This document shows positions 45,321-58,168 of a stretch of 64,000 nucleotides of DNA, one piece after another. A model generated the notes under the pieces. The model made no database searches. It was not told the origin of the DNA and saw nothing but the letters and a program-made list of their open reading frames with translations. The stretch covers positions 2,604,968-2,668,967 of the forward strand of contig CAJFCJ010000009.1 in the NCBI GenBank assembly GCA_904063045.1. Direction: 5' to 3'. Position 1 is the first letter of the stretch; each line of letters starts with the position of its first letter. A program made the position numbers and the translations under genes. This DNA is from Dimorphilus gyrociliatus (taxonomy: Eukaryota > Annelida > Polychaeta > Dinophilidae).

Positions 45321-46855
45321 ACAATACTAGACTCGTACAATTCGTTTGACGCCAGGCGTCTCTTTATAGCTAGTTCTCTTATAGACACTATTTCATATAT
45401 ATATATAGTATATATGCTTATTCTTTCATACTTCCATACTTTTTCAATATTTTTTACAATGATTCTTTATTTGATTCCATGAAGATTCGATAAGGTTTCC
45501 TGCTTCTCGTCCAGCTATAGCAATTAAAGCACAGTCATTGAAGAATAAATTCATACAGTTTGTCTCTTCTCAAATCTCACTTGTAACGTTTCTCCAATGA
45601 ATATTTAGTGTTATTTTTCTTGGTATTTTCAATAAGAATAAGAATTTCTATACAGGATTCGAGAAGAAAAGCATCAACTGCTAATAAAGAATCGAAAGGT
45701 AATTTGAAGAGGTTTATGTCTTAAAGAAGGATAAAGCAGAAGGAAATAATACTAAGCCCACATAGCCTTTGATCGTCGAGGTAACCGAGAAAAGTGAAAA
45801 AGTCAATGAGATAATCAGGCCTAATCCGCCTTAGGCGGGAGAATATGTAACATGTACATGTTACATACGTAACACTTGCACAGTAGAGATATGTAATAGT
45901 TTAGCTATTTCTACATATAAAACAAAATTTCAGGTTATAAATATCACTAGAACGTAATTTATTCGAATTTCTTTTGGCCTAGCCCTTTATTTTGATGAAA
46001 GCGAGATATTTAGATGAAAAATACATAAAATACGGACATAGTTCTGTCTAAAATCTCTCCTTTACTCTATCTTATTCAACTTGCCAAGCTTTTGGTTCCT
46101 TTTCTATTAATTAGCCTAAAAGATAACCTTTTATCGTTTTTGTACTACGATCAATGTTTGAATAACGAATCAACGCTATTAATTTATAAAATACACCTGA
46201 AAAATATGGTCGTAAACGCATAGATCTATCGTTCTTTAATTTATCTTTGTTCTCTCCTAATCAAACATTCCCCTATGAAAAAAAACTATGGTAAATTATC
46301 TTTGTAATGCCGTGTCCTTGCAATCGTCTTTTTTGTGCTTTTCAATATGAAATATATTCCTAAGAGAATAACAAGTCAAATACAACCAAAAAAAAACCAT
46401 TTCCAATGAAATAGCATCATTTGAATAAATATGACAAACATATTCTATTCTTTCAATAGATGGCGTTATAAAAAAAATTTCTTTTAATACATACATTCAA
46501 TTAATTAATAATAAATTTTTCATAATTCAAACTCTCTAAATCAGAGTGACAAACTGACAAACTGACAAAACAAAAAAAAATCCCCCAAATCGTCTTAATG
46601 AAACACTGAGGAATTTTCATACAGTTGATGTTTTATATAGAGATTTCATTTTACGAATGTAAAGGAAAAGATGTAAAGTATAGATGTTTGTCAATTGCAA
46701 ACTACTTAAAATATTTCATTTGGGTTATTTTCCATATTTATATTCTGTATTTGATTTAAAGAACAACTGGAAGGATTAAAGATTTGTAAAAATAATTGGA
46801 AGACATTGAAATTATAGCACGAAATGTATGAAATATAATGTCGGTTTTTTATGTT
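45321..46855. other. Intergenic, CCN upstream region
   Basis: The stretch has TA-rich sequence near 45390-45415, a 24-bp perfect palindrome at 45844-45867, and a TAGATGGC motif at 46457-46464. No exon was found. It probably contains the CCN promoter and the 3' UTR of the giant repeat-protein gene. Confidence 0.5.
45844..45867. repeat. 24-bp perfect palindrome
   Basis: It is centred on TGTACA and contains two CATG cores 6 bp apart, flanked by GTAA/TTAC. It lies 524 bp upstream of the first CCN ATG. It could be a dimeric transcription-factor site. Confidence 0.7.
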
Positions 46856-49800
46856 CTAATTATCTTCTGCGGGAAGAGATTTACTTCTTGATTTTCTTCT
46901 ATCCTTCAGCTTCTTTAGGCGTTCGTTATCGTCCAGTTTTACCGGTGGTGCTTTAACTTCCCTTTGTATCGATTCCTATATAAAAGTAAAATATTATTAT
47001 AATTCTTACTTTACTTTAAACGATTAATGTTTACCTCAGTTGATAGAGCTATCCTATATCTTTCGTCTAGTTGTTTCGATAAACGTTCCATTTCTTCGGC
47101 GTTTTGAGGTATATTGGGTTTTTTGGATGATACCGGCGTTACTTCTCTAACAACAGACTTTTCGGTTCTGGCTCTTTCTAGTTGATCTCTCGTCTGTTTT
47201 CTCTGCCTTTCTCTCTCCTCTTGAAGATTTCTTTCCAATTGTATACGTTGCTCTTCACCACGAAGCAAAACTTCTTGTACTTCGCTCTGAGACTTTCTCC
47301 TCTGGCCCCTAAGACGTTTTTTAAACTGTTCTTCTTGTCGAGTCTTTTCCCTTTCGAGAGCTTCGGCTTTAGACGCAACGTCTCTTTTGAGACGAGCGAA
47401 TTCTTTTTCAGCCAAGCTATCGGAGAATTTCGTAGGTATAACAGTCTTTTCTCTTTGAAGGCCAGGAATTTGGACTTCGGCTGAAGTGGACCTCTTTGAT
47501 TTTATCGAACTAGAATCGATTAAACCATGATCTTCAATAGATTGTTTTCTTGATCGTTTCCTTTCGGCTAGCCTCTTTCGCATAAGTTCGGTTTGTCTAC
47601 TCCTCTCTTCCGAAATTTTCTGCTTAATTTTTTGTTCGTCCTCTTTCGACGCCTCTAAAACGGAAGCAACAGCTTCTTCCTGTCTCACTGTAAAAAATAA
47701 AGAAAATTAGTAATACTCAATGATTCTTTCGTAAGATGGCAAAGTTTAACAGATAAACGATTATATTACGTCTTAATTCCCTTTCAGATCTTCTAGCATC
47801 TAATTTGCTCAATGCTATTTTCTTCTGACGATCAATACTCCTAAGCAAAGCCGATTTCCTTCTTTCATAGTCTTCTTTTAATCTAAATTAACGTATAGAA
47901 TTTAAAGAAAAAATGTTACATGTCCTAAAGGCATAAAGGTAGAGAAAAGAAAACAAAACGTTACTTTGCCAATTCGGCATCAATATCAACTCCTTCACTC
48001 ATATTCTTTCTTATTTTAGACTCTTTATCATCGAATTCTTGTTTCAAATCTTTTTCTGCAGCCTCTACTTGTGTCTGTGAAAGTCCAGCTTCAACTTTTT
48101 CTTCCTCTCTAACTTTAAATAATAGAGAAGTTAGATTATCAAAGTATCCTTTTAAATTAGTATTCTTCTGATGTTTTAAAAGTCTTATCACTTCATCGCC
48201 ATGCATCTTTCCCATCTTATCACTAATTGCCATAATTTCCGCTTTTTGCAATTGTTGCAAGTCGGCTAAGAGGCTAATGGCAATTTGCTGTTGTATTTTT
48301 TCTGTATCCTCGTTTGGATTAACTAAATTATCCAGTTCAGCTTTTAAAAGACAAATATAGGATAAGTCTACACTCTCTTTCGTATTTAATGAATTTAAAA
48401 AAACAGGCCTAATAAAACGTCAGTTCTTACACGATTAGTTATAAAGAATTTAGCGTAGTACCTCTAGATTTCAGTAAAGCAGCCTTCTTTAGTATCGAAA
48501 ATTGCTTAGTTCTTTCATCTGCAACCTTTCTCAAGTGGACCTCCTTTTCTAATTCGGATAAATTGTCTGTGGACAGTTGTTCCATTTCTTGCCTCCAATT
48601 GGCTCTTTCTCCCTGCATATTCTCTAAATCAGACTTTATACTCTGAAAGTTGTAATTATAACGGAAGTAAAGATTAAAAAATAGGTATCATATGAAGGCA
48701 AAAGCTAATTAACCGGAGTGGTCATAGACATTAGTTGAGCTATAAGGTCTTTTTCTGAGGCTCCTGAGGCTAAAAGCCTTCCCAGTAACTTTCGCTCATT
48801 TGCATGGCATCTCTCTAACCTTTCCATAAATATATGATGCAAAGGTCCTATTCCTCTACTCTTAAGATCGTATAAAGCCCGTGAATCCTCTTCTTCTATC
48901 TTTTTGTCCTCTTCCAAGAGTTCATTATAAATTTCATCCTTAGTCTTATTTCTATACTTTAATCTCATAGCAGCTAATCTTTTAGTCGCCAATTCTCTTT
49001 GTCTTTCTCTCTCTGCTGTTATGGATTGTTCTGCCCTATTCCCTTCAGTTAATAATTCAGAAACAGCAGCTTTTAAATCGTTTTCTCTTTGTAAGCGTCT
49101 CTTCTCAGCTTTTTGTCTTGCCAATAACATTTGTTTTTCCTTTTCTGTCAATGCTCTAACAGTTTGAGATTTAAGTAGAGCAAGAAGAGCAGCTTGCTCT
49201 TCTTCAAAATGCATTTGAAGATCTTCGAGAACATTCTAAGAAAAGTCAAATAAAATACAATGATTAAAACAATGTATAAAAAAGTGTTTTTTTTTACCCG
49301 ACGTCGCTTTGACTTCTCTTCAATTTCTTCTTCGTCCAATAAAGCATCTATAAGAGCTGGATTTGTACTAAGTCCCTCTTGTTTTCTTTGATTTATTAAT
49401 TGTTTACTCCTATTAGCCCTATTTTCAATCCTTTCCTTTGATTCTTTCCAAGTGTCTCCAACTTCAATATCCATGTTACCTATTAATTCTTCAGCTTCAT
49501 TTAACCTCTTTTCTTTTCTTAATTGCTATTCATTTCAATTTTAAATATCACTGTTTCCTTTATTAGTTGAGAAAAAAATCCTACCTTTTCCTTTAATTTA
49601 ACTTCTATTAATAGATTTAGACGCTCTTCGTCACTTAACTTGTTCCAGGCCTCTTCGCCTCCTACTTTTTCTGTTAATGCACCTACTAAAATCTTATTTC
49701 TCATACTCTCATATTTCATATCTAAAACTTTCATCATTTCATCTTCAACTTTCTAAAATTATCAGAAAAAGCGTCTCCTTATTATTTGAATTAATGGAAT

Positions 49801-52800
49801 TATTTAAATTGTAATAATTACTTCCGGCATGATTAACAGTAGAGACGCTATTGGCTCCTTACTTTTAAAATTATTATTTTGAGCGTCTAGTAACTTCTGT
49901 AAAGTGTCTTTCTCCTGATAAACGAAAAAGGATATCAGTAAGTATACTCGAATTATTCAAGATCATTTACAATATTGCTTTGATTGTGCAGGAGATTTCT
50001 ACATTCTTCGTCTTGTTGCTTTTGCAAATTGGCAACAAGAATAACTTTTGCTTCTTCCTGATTCTTAGAAACACCCAAGTAGGCCGCAGCAGCTTTCTAA
50101 GAAACAACCAATAAACTTTATCTAATTGAAAAGATAAGGAAAAGAACCAAAGAGAAACTAACTACCAACCTCAAGAACAATATCTGGATTACCTTCTTCT
50201 TTTGATATAATTTCATCCCAGGTGTGTGTAAGTATATCAACTAAATTACGAAACTCCTTCTCTTTTATAGGATTAATACCTCTGTTCGTGACATTTTCAA
50301 GAAGATCTATCAGGAAATTTCGCTCCTTTTCATGCTTCGTTTCTAGTCCACGTATTAAAGCGTCATGGGAATCAGGAGTTATTTCTTCCAGTTCTTGTCC
50401 TTGAATTTTCCTCTTTCTCCTTGCCTCTAATCGGGCTTTAGCAATTTCCATCTGCCTTTTCTTTTCCTTATCTAAGTTCTTTGTAAGAGACTCAGATTGC
50501 GTGAGGAGACGAGATGCTGTAAAGTACATGTCATTTCTTCTAGCCAGCCTTTCTTCGTGCCGTAATCTAGCAAGTTCCAATTGAAGTTTTCTGTCTGCAT
50601 CTTCTTTGTCTTTCATTTTACCTAAAAGAGCCAGCAGTTCGGCTTTTTCCTAAGAAAAGTATTAAAAAAGACAGGATTAAAAACAATTCTTTATACAAAT
50701 GATCTGTGGCTGACCTTCTCATAATCATTTTTAAGATCTTCAAGGACATTCTTTCTTTTCTTGCTTCTTTCGTCATTTCCAGATGTTCCTTTTTGAATTA
50801 ATTCATTAACTTTTGAGTCATTTGCTTTAAGTTCCAGAAGTATCTTATTTTTTTCCTCCTTTGATAAACTATCAAACTTAGAATCGTTTTCCGAAAGAAT
50901 ATCTAAAAGAACAGTATCTCTCAAAGCGTCATATTTGTCCTTCAGGGCATCTACGACAGTCTCATTATTCGATTCTTGGGGCGATGAACTTTCAGCTGAG
51001 CAAATGATCTGTTCCAGATTAGGTACATTATCGTTTTGGATACAAAAGCTATATTTTAATTGCTCTTGCATAGCGTCTTTATCATTATCTAAAGCTAAAG
51101 TATCCATGAGAACGTTCATTTCCTGGTTTTGTTTCTGCTCTAAATCGAGAAGTAATGATGCTAGGATATCCTGTAAGGAACTTTCCTGATTAGATCTTCG
51201 TAAAGAAGCCATTCTGTTAGCCCTTTTTAAAAATGCTGCCCTATTTAAAAGATCTAATCGAGACTGTGTACTCTCCGGAGGCAAATTCCTCAAGTTTTTA
51301 TATAATTCATCCAATTGATTAGTCCTTTGTTCGCTGGACATGCTTTCTGCCATTCGATCATTTTCATCCCTACTAACCATCTCAACGAGTAATTGCCTCT
51401 CCTGTTCAAACATTTGATCAGCTAATTTTAGTATTGTGTCTTTCATAGTCCTTCTATCATTATCTATTTCAGGGCATGGGATTTTCCCGACTTTCTTAGC
51501 CTTGAGAGCCGCCAATCTTTTAAGTGCAAGTTCTTTTTGTCTTTCTCTTTCGCTTTGCTGCCTATGAAAATGAGTTTATTTAATAAAATTCTATTTCTAA
51601 ATCTCATCTAAGAGAGAGAGAGAGAGTCTTACTTTTTCATTAAAGAATTTTCATAATCAGAAGTTGTAGAGAGCAACAGTAGAGCATCGTCTAAGCGCTC
51701 TTGAGACTTAATCTGACGTTGTTGGCGTTTTAATCTCATAAGGAGTGCTTGACGTTCCCTTTCTGACATGTACTTTCGATTGAATCCTTGTTAAAGAAAG
51801 AAACAATTATTACAATGAATGGTAAAGAAAACTTATGATCAACCACCTCTTAACCTATCTAATAGAAGACGTCTCTCTTCTTCGAAATCTTTCTTCAGCT
51901 TATCTCGAACATCTTGAGGACAGCCGTCATCCAAAAGGGCTTCCAGAGCTGCTTGCCTATCATCCAAAGCCTGAAGAATAGAATCATCGGAGAGTTCTCC
52001 AACATATTTTGTTAAAACGTCGAGTATATTGTGAACATTTTGATCATTCCTGCTATCAATTTCTCTTCCTCTTTTATACATCAAATCATTCTGATCTTGG
52101 TTTGCTAATGTTCTCATTGCACTGCTTAACTCTTTATATTGAGCAGCCTGTACGTCAGCCACAATACCATAAGCTATTTCCTCATGTGAACTTTGCACGT
52201 GGTCCTCTTCATCTAATTTGCAAGCTATTCTTATGGCAGCTGCCTCTTCTATTAGTTCCATACGCTGGTCAAGATCATCATTTACAACGTTTCTCTTAAA
52301 GCTTAATTCGCTTAGACGCTTTGTTCGTTCAATATCCCCCATTTTCAATGCTGCGTCAACCAAAGAATCCATAGACGGATCCTGTAAGACATAGAGAATA
52401 ACCTCTATTTCTTCTCTATGTTTTTTACTCATCTCGATTAGAAATGCTCTCCGCCAAGAGTTAAGATCGTTATCAATATTTCCACCTTCATCCTTTTCCC
52501 TAGACCATATTTGACCCTGTTCGAGACGTTTCTGTCGAAGTTTATACCTCAATTTTGCCAGAAGTAATTGTCTCGCATCATCTTCGGGATCGGAATCACA
52601 GAAGACACGTTCAACTAGTCCTACACTTAGAGCTGATACACCAGTATCACTTTCTTTTATAGCTCGCCAAGCCTCGTGCCTAATAGCAACGAGAAGAACG
52701 TCATTCAGACCATTCTTTCGTAAAGTATTCAGAACTGCTTCCTTCTCAATTCTCATTCGAACTGTTAAGTCATAAAGGATATTTGAGGAATCAAGTAAAG

Positions 52801-54965
52801 CTCCTTCCCTAACAGGCCCCATGTAGAAATTTAAATCGGATAATTTTGAACCAAGTTTACCCATGAGCGGGGAAAATCCATCGGGTTCTCCCCTTTCCCG
52901 AGCGACGGCTTCTTCCTTGGCTCGTTTTAATCTCAAATTTTTTTTTTCGTCTTGAGATAATCTGCCCCAATCGGGTCCGTATTCATATTCGAGACTGTGT
53001 TGAATAGCAACATCTTTCAGGGCAGCATATTTGACCTCTATAGAAACAACGTATGGCTTCTCATCTTCGCTTATGTTGCCTTGATTTAAGAGAACAGCAG
53101 CAATATTATCCATATCATGTTGCTTCAGTTTTTTCTCTTCCTCGATACTTTTTGCTGTAATTAATTAATTAAATATTAATTTAATATTTAAATGACAAGC
53201 AAAAAAACGTACCTTTTAGTTCTTTATCATTAAGATTTCCAAGATTTCTAACAATCTTATCAAGGTCTAAATGCTGCTGCAATTGTAATTCAGTATGCAA
53301 TCTTAAAATTCCAGACTCTCTTGTTAGATCCATAAGATAAAGCTTACAAGCTTCTTGGAAAATTGCAATATGCTTCTTTTTATTCTTAATTCTTAAATCA
53401 TCAGCTGATTCTCTTAAATTTTCACGCTCATTCTGTAAAATAGTCATCTTCTTTTCCCTTTCATTGCTATCTGTTGATGGGATTTTTTCAGGAAGAGATT
53501 TGATAAGAGATAATAATTCTTCATATTCGTTCAAGTGTCGGAGGCTAATCGACTTTATTAAACAACCAATGTAGTCGTCACCCACATGATCTGTACTTTT
53601 GCTAAAATCATCATTCATTTTGATTTTAGCTAATCTCTCCTGTCTTAGGTAATCTGCTTCAAAGAAAGATGAAACTGGTAATTGGTTCCTCTCAAGTAGA
53701 CCTACACTAAGAGCGCATGTTTCCGGATGATCGAATCGCCTAAGAGAGGTTATTTGGGCTGCCAAGCGACCATGACTTTCTGTTAACAGATTCGGTGACA
53801 TAGAAAGAAGTAGCTTGCGCTCCTTTTCTTGTCTCTCCTCTAGTATCACTAAAGCATCTCCACATTTCATTCTGGAATCTAAGGATTCTTCAAAAAGTCT
53901 TTTCAGAGTTTGCTCTATTTCAACTTCTTTTGTTCCACTCTTTTTCATGTCACGTCGCCTTATGTTTAAGGACCGTTGATCAGCAGTGAGCTCTTCTCCA
54001 AGCTTTCCCAACAGGGCATCAAAGTTTCTCAAGAGTATGTGAGATCCTGGAATAGCATGGCTGGATGAAGCTAGTTGTTTCTTTCTTCTCAATTGTTTCT
54101 CAGTTGTAGATATTTTCCGTAGAACTGCTTTTTGCTGTGATGGAGTTGAGCCTATCCATAATCCAGAGCCCATATCACCTTCTGCCATTAAAATAATAAC
54201 TCTCTCTCTTAAAATGTCATATTTCAGGTTAAGAAGGTCGAATACGACTGAAATGCCTCTCTTCAATGGTTGAGCAATATCCTCAGTTATATCATCAATA
54301 CCATCATCATCAAAGAGTCCAGAAACTCCATTTTTTTCCCAATTTCCCAATTTTCGTCTAGCCAATCGATTACTCTTCTTCTCATTCCAATCTCTATCTG
54401 CCAGAAGTTCTTCGTCCGTTTTCTGAATTAACTTAGCTATCTCACTGTCGAGTGCCATTTCGAAATCCTCTGCTAATCTAGCCAATTCCTCCTCTGCAGT
54501 ATCCGGTTCGTCTTCATCTTTATTAGGTCTTTCGAAAGGATGATCGCAAAGCCACATTCGCATTTCGTCATACGATACAGGAACAGTAGTTCCCAGGTCT
54601 CCCCTACTGTCAATAAATTGATGCCAGAAATCTATAAGGAATTCGTTACCATGTGTGATCTGAAAGAGGAGTAGAGCCTCCGATACAGAAATTCTTGACG
54701 AACCAAACTTATCAAGACCAATAAAATCCCATTGGGCCTTATCTTCGACATCCTTCCTCCTCGACAATTCTTGTAGAACCTGAGAAAATTTACTTTTAAC
54801 AACCTTCCCATTAGGTCCAACTACCCATTCAATAGATTTAACAACATGCTTAAAATTCACACTGCAAATATGGGCTCTTTCAAAGAATTCTTTGACTTGT
54901 TCAGCCGTAAGGAAGCCTTTACGACTGGCGTCAAGAATATCGAACATCTCTTCTAGTGTTTTCAT
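46856..54965 (-). CDS. Giant EF-hand-like, charged repeat protein (2,373 aa)
   Basis: Fifteen exons: 54965-53213, 53154-51847, 51786-51633, 51561-50715, 50649-50170, 50096-49971, 49914-49822, 49752-49585, 49525-49298, 49235-48714, 48642-48462, 48340-47965, 47882-47771, 47688-47035, 46975-46856. They sum to 7,122 nt and stay open throughout. The N-terminus has two degenerate EF-hand-like loops (near residues 12-23 and 85-96). The rest is Glu/Lys/Arg/Leu-rich and helical, resembling what databases often label trichohyalin-like. A ~45-residue unit recurs at about 247-290, 624-667, 1277-1316 and 1596-1643, built on K-Y-x-x-[LM]-[RK] followed by [LW]-x-x-L-[ST]-x-[DE]-[EQ]-[KR]. A second theme, E-R-x-R-Q followed by A-x-x-R-L-A-A-x-[RK], also recurs. 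No signal peptide or membrane helix is seen. A cytoskeletal or ciliary scaffold is a guess. Confidence 0.85.
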
Positions 54966-55759
54966 ATCGTTTCACTCTTCTGCAGCCCCCGCTCACAAAA
55001 AGACTACAGCAAATCAACAATTTAAACCCTCTTCCTGCTCCTATAAGACCATTTACTTAAACAAAGCAACGTAAGCACAGCAAAATATCGCTGCTGAGAA
55101 ATAAATACAAAAAAAAGGACAAAGTATTTGCGTAGCCAATCGGATCAATAGTTTTATTGAACAGTTGCTACAACTTGCAAAATAAATCAACTTTAATACG
55201 GTAGAGGGCATTGTATACAGAAACTTAACGTTTAAGATCTAATATCCACAATCTCTTAAAAAAGACAATATGCAAATTAAATATACTTTTAATAATCTCG
55301 AAAACAAAATAGACAATATTTTCTCTAAGCTAATCAAACTCTGATAAAAGAAGAATAAAGCATTGTAATTTAGGCCTAGTATTAGTTGTATTCATGAATA
55401 TAATATATATATATATAGTATATATATTAGTATATATTAATCTATATTTAATGAGAGTATTTATAACCCACCCCTCTGCCATCACCAACCTCCCACCTAA
55501 TAAAAATAGTAGATACTGTTCAAACTTTCCATTCTATTGAGTAACGTTCATAAGCCTTCTTTTTTGAACTTTTCATTTTTTACCAAGAAATTATAAGAGA
55601 CTGATTAAAAAGTTTTTAACAAATAAATATTTCACATTTTTGTGTCTTATTTATGGAAATTTCGTATTTTTTCTCCTTCTATTCGCAAAAAGACGACAAA
55701 GTTCGAAGATAGGAAGGGAAGAGGAAGGGTAAAGGAACCAAAAATTAAGGAATAATGTC
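54966..55759. other. Divergent intergenic region
   Basis: This lies between the minus-strand repeat-protein start and the + strand CAAX protein. It is AT-rich, with TA runs near 55401-55440, and probably holds both promoters. No exon was found. Confidence 0.5.
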
Positions 55760-56189
55760 ATGGCTCTAACATACGAGAATGATGCGATAACGGATATTAA
55801 TTTAACGGATAATTTTGAGCAAGGTCCTGAACCTATTACTAAAGAATCAACAGAAGTTATTCAAGGGGAAGTTGTTAAGTGTTACGCTGATAAAATATCC
55901 TTCCAACCGGTTTGTAAAAATAACCTTCTTATTTTCTCTAATTACAAGACATGTCCTAGTTCAAGATTTTCACACTGTAATACTTAGTACAAAAGTAGGT
56001 TAAGTTTTTAATTTTTTAAAGCTGTCTACTTATTTTTTTAACCTTTAAAAATAACTTTTTCTTATTTCCGTTTCTCTGCTTTTTTTTCTTTTACAGTCAA
56101 ACGTTCATAAGAGAGAAATGGAGAAACAAGTTGAAATTAGAAGAAATTCGAATTCTAGAAGAGATCTGTCTTGTTGTATTATTCTTTAA
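55760..56189 (+). CDS. Small CAAX-box protein (80 aa)
   Basis: Two exons (55760-55909 and 56097-56189) join in phase 0 with GT-AG borders, giving 80 residues. The N-terminal half is acidic (ENDAITDINLTDNFEQGPEP). Exon 2 is basic (VHKREMEKQVEIRRNSNSRRD) and ends LSCCIIL. The last four residues CIIL form a CAAX box; the final Leu predicts geranylgeranylation, and the neighbouring Cys plus the basic stretch would favour palmitoylation and membrane binding. This is the layout of small peripheral membrane proteins such as G-protein gamma subunits, but no G-gamma motif is visible and I do not recognise the family. Reading through without splicing would replace the CAAX end with an unrelated one, so the spliced form is preferred. 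Confidence 0.62.
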
Positions 56190-56620
56190 CAAGAAAATTG
56201 TTTTTAAAACATTTTTTGTTTAGTTACTATGGAGATAGATATAGATAAAGTTTTTTTAATACATAAGAGATTTTATGAAATATATGCTATAGAAACTCTA
56301 TCCTAAACTTGATTAAGCAGTAATAGGTGGATATTTAAGTTAATTAGGTCCGAGTTTTGTGTTTTTACTTGACGTATATAGTTTGATTTTTTTTTTAATA
56401 TAAAAGAATACATTTAAACTTCTGCATAAATGGAAAAAATAAAACCGGTAAATTATTCGAGTTTGTTTTAATGACCCAAATTAACCGGTTACCTTGCTAT
56501 GACAACAATCATATCCTGGTAACGAGCGCCTTAGCGACAAGCGTCGGCGATAGTGTTTCTCGTTCTTAAGCGATTGAAAGTGTGTCTAATTTTTTATTTA
56601 GAAGAAAACCAGTGCTAGAT

Positions 56621-57970
56621 ATGGCAACTGCATCAATAAATCCGGCTCTGGCTGCTTCTGAAGCCTTACCTAACAAACCAAATGGTGTTAGAGATTTCGA
56701 CGTTTGCTATTCTGGAAACGTCGGTAACGACATGGGTATTTCTACTATGGGCTACCGATCCCAAAAGTACAATCCACCAGAGTGGCATGAGCACAACTAT
56801 TCAAAATATTACCAATCTTTTGCTAATCTACATAATGCTGAGAATACCAGACACGAAGGTAATAGGACAATTAAGGAAACTGATGCCCAAACAGTAAATA
56901 CCCAAAATGACGTTACCAAGAAGTTAGCGGAACGTAGTAAGGATATAAACTTTTGGAAAACTGAGCTGGAGAGGGAAATATCCGACTTGATCTCCGAAAC
57001 CGACATGTTGGTCGACCAGAGGAAAAGATTGGAACTTGCTTTAAGATCGACTGAAATCCCTCTACACATTTCAACGGATAATTTAAATTGCCGAGCTCGT
57101 AGACAAGGTATCGACCTTGTTCAAGATCCAGTTGAGTTAAACTTATTGAAGGAAGTGGAGGTTATCAATAACGTACAAGATTTATTGAAAAGGACCATAA
57201 AGGAAACTGACGAGCAGATAAAGCGTAATCGAGACCGTAAAAGAGAGTTAGAAATGGATTGGAGCGATAAGAAAGAAGCTTTCGAAATTGATACAGCAAT
57301 GGCTTGCTTGAGAAATGAACATACAAATAAGCAATTTTACGCTGGTTCCGCCCAATTCCAAGCGGTTCAGTCGACACCCGAAAGCTGGGCTCAGTTCACA
57401 CACGACAATATAACTAGGGCAGAGCACGAAAGAATGGCTTCAATCCAGCTGAGATCACTTGTCGACAATGTCTTACAAGATACGTCTCGCGATATGCGTG
57501 AACAAGCCGACGCAGTAGATGTCTCATTCAAGAGAAGAACGGATGAGGTTCACGATGCCCTGCATAAACTACAAGATAACCTTAAAAAAGTATCTGACGA
57601 TATTGTAAGACAACAAAACAAGATAGCCGATCTTAAAAAGAAGATTAAAGAGAAGGAAGATCCTATGAAGGTTGCCCAAACCAGACTTCATAGTAGGGAA
57701 TATAGGCCTGGAGTTGAATTGTGTAGAGATCCCGTTCAGTACGCTCTCGTAAACGAAGTTCACGAGATCGCTGGCTCTGTTGATGCTCTAATGCAACGCT
57801 TAAACGATGCCGAAAATGGTCTAAAAGATCTTCAAGATAACAGGATGCTTCTAGAGAAGGAAATTTCTATCAAGAAAAACACTCTCTTTATCGATAGAGA
57901 GAAATGTATGACCACCCGTACAAGATATCCATCTACATTGCAGCTCCAAGGATACCAAGGACCTCGTTAA
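56621..57970 (+). CDS. Tektin-4
   Basis: A single exon encodes 449 residues from the ATG at 56621. The open frame extends 39 bp further upstream without an ATG. Four coiled-coil segments cover most of the protein. Tektin signatures include SQKYNPPEWHEHN near the N-terminus, FWKTELEREI, the linker with LDMDW-like EMDWSDKKEAF, the nonapeptide-region YRPGVELCRD (canonical RPNVELCRD), and the end LFIDREKCMTTRTRYPSTLQLQGY, which places it with tektin-4. Tektins line the inside of ciliary and flagellar doublet microtubules and are needed for sperm and ciliary motility. An intronless tektin in an otherwise intron-containing neighbourhood is notable but not proof of retroposition. Confidence 0.95.
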   Translation: MATASINPALAASEALPNKPNGVRDFDVCYSGNVGNDMGISTMGYRSQKYNPPEWHEHNYSKYYQSFANLHNAENTRHEGNRTIKETDAQTVNTQNDVTKKLAERSKDINFWKTELEREISDLISETDMLVDQRKRLELALRSTEIPLHISTDNLNCRARRQGIDLVQDPVELNLLKEVEVINNVQDLLKRTIKETDEQIKRNRDRKRELEMDWSDKKEAFEIDTAMACLRNEHTNKQFYAGSAQFQAVQSTPESWAQFTHDNITRAEHERMASIQLRSLVDNVLQDTSRDMREQADAVDVSFKRRTDEVHDALHKLQDNLKKVSDDIVRQQNKIADLKKKIKEKEDPMKVAQTRLHSREYRPGVELCRDPVQYALVNEVHEIAGSVDALMQRLNDAENGLKDLQDNRMLLEKEISIKKNTLFIDREKCMTTRTRYPSTLQLQGYQGPR

Positions 57971-58168
57971 GAACATCAATTTTAATCACATTGCTGCACC
58001 GGTTTTATTTTTATTCCGTTATAACGTGATCCTTTGAAAAAGAAAACGAACTAAATTTCCAATACAGTATTTTCAACAATCTTGGAATGAAACTATATTT
58101 TTAATTATCCAAAGAATAAAATTTCATTTAAGAAAAAGAGAATTAGTCATTTTTTCTTCATTTATTAT

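Noticed and set aside
45844-45867. p53-type response element in the palindrome
   Set aside because: The two CATG cores are 6 bp apart, not the 10 bp of a p53 full site, and flanks do not fit RRR/YYY.
56582-56620. Upstream non-ATG extension of tektin-4
   Set aside because: It begins with GTG; a eukaryotic start at the ATG 56621 is far more likely.
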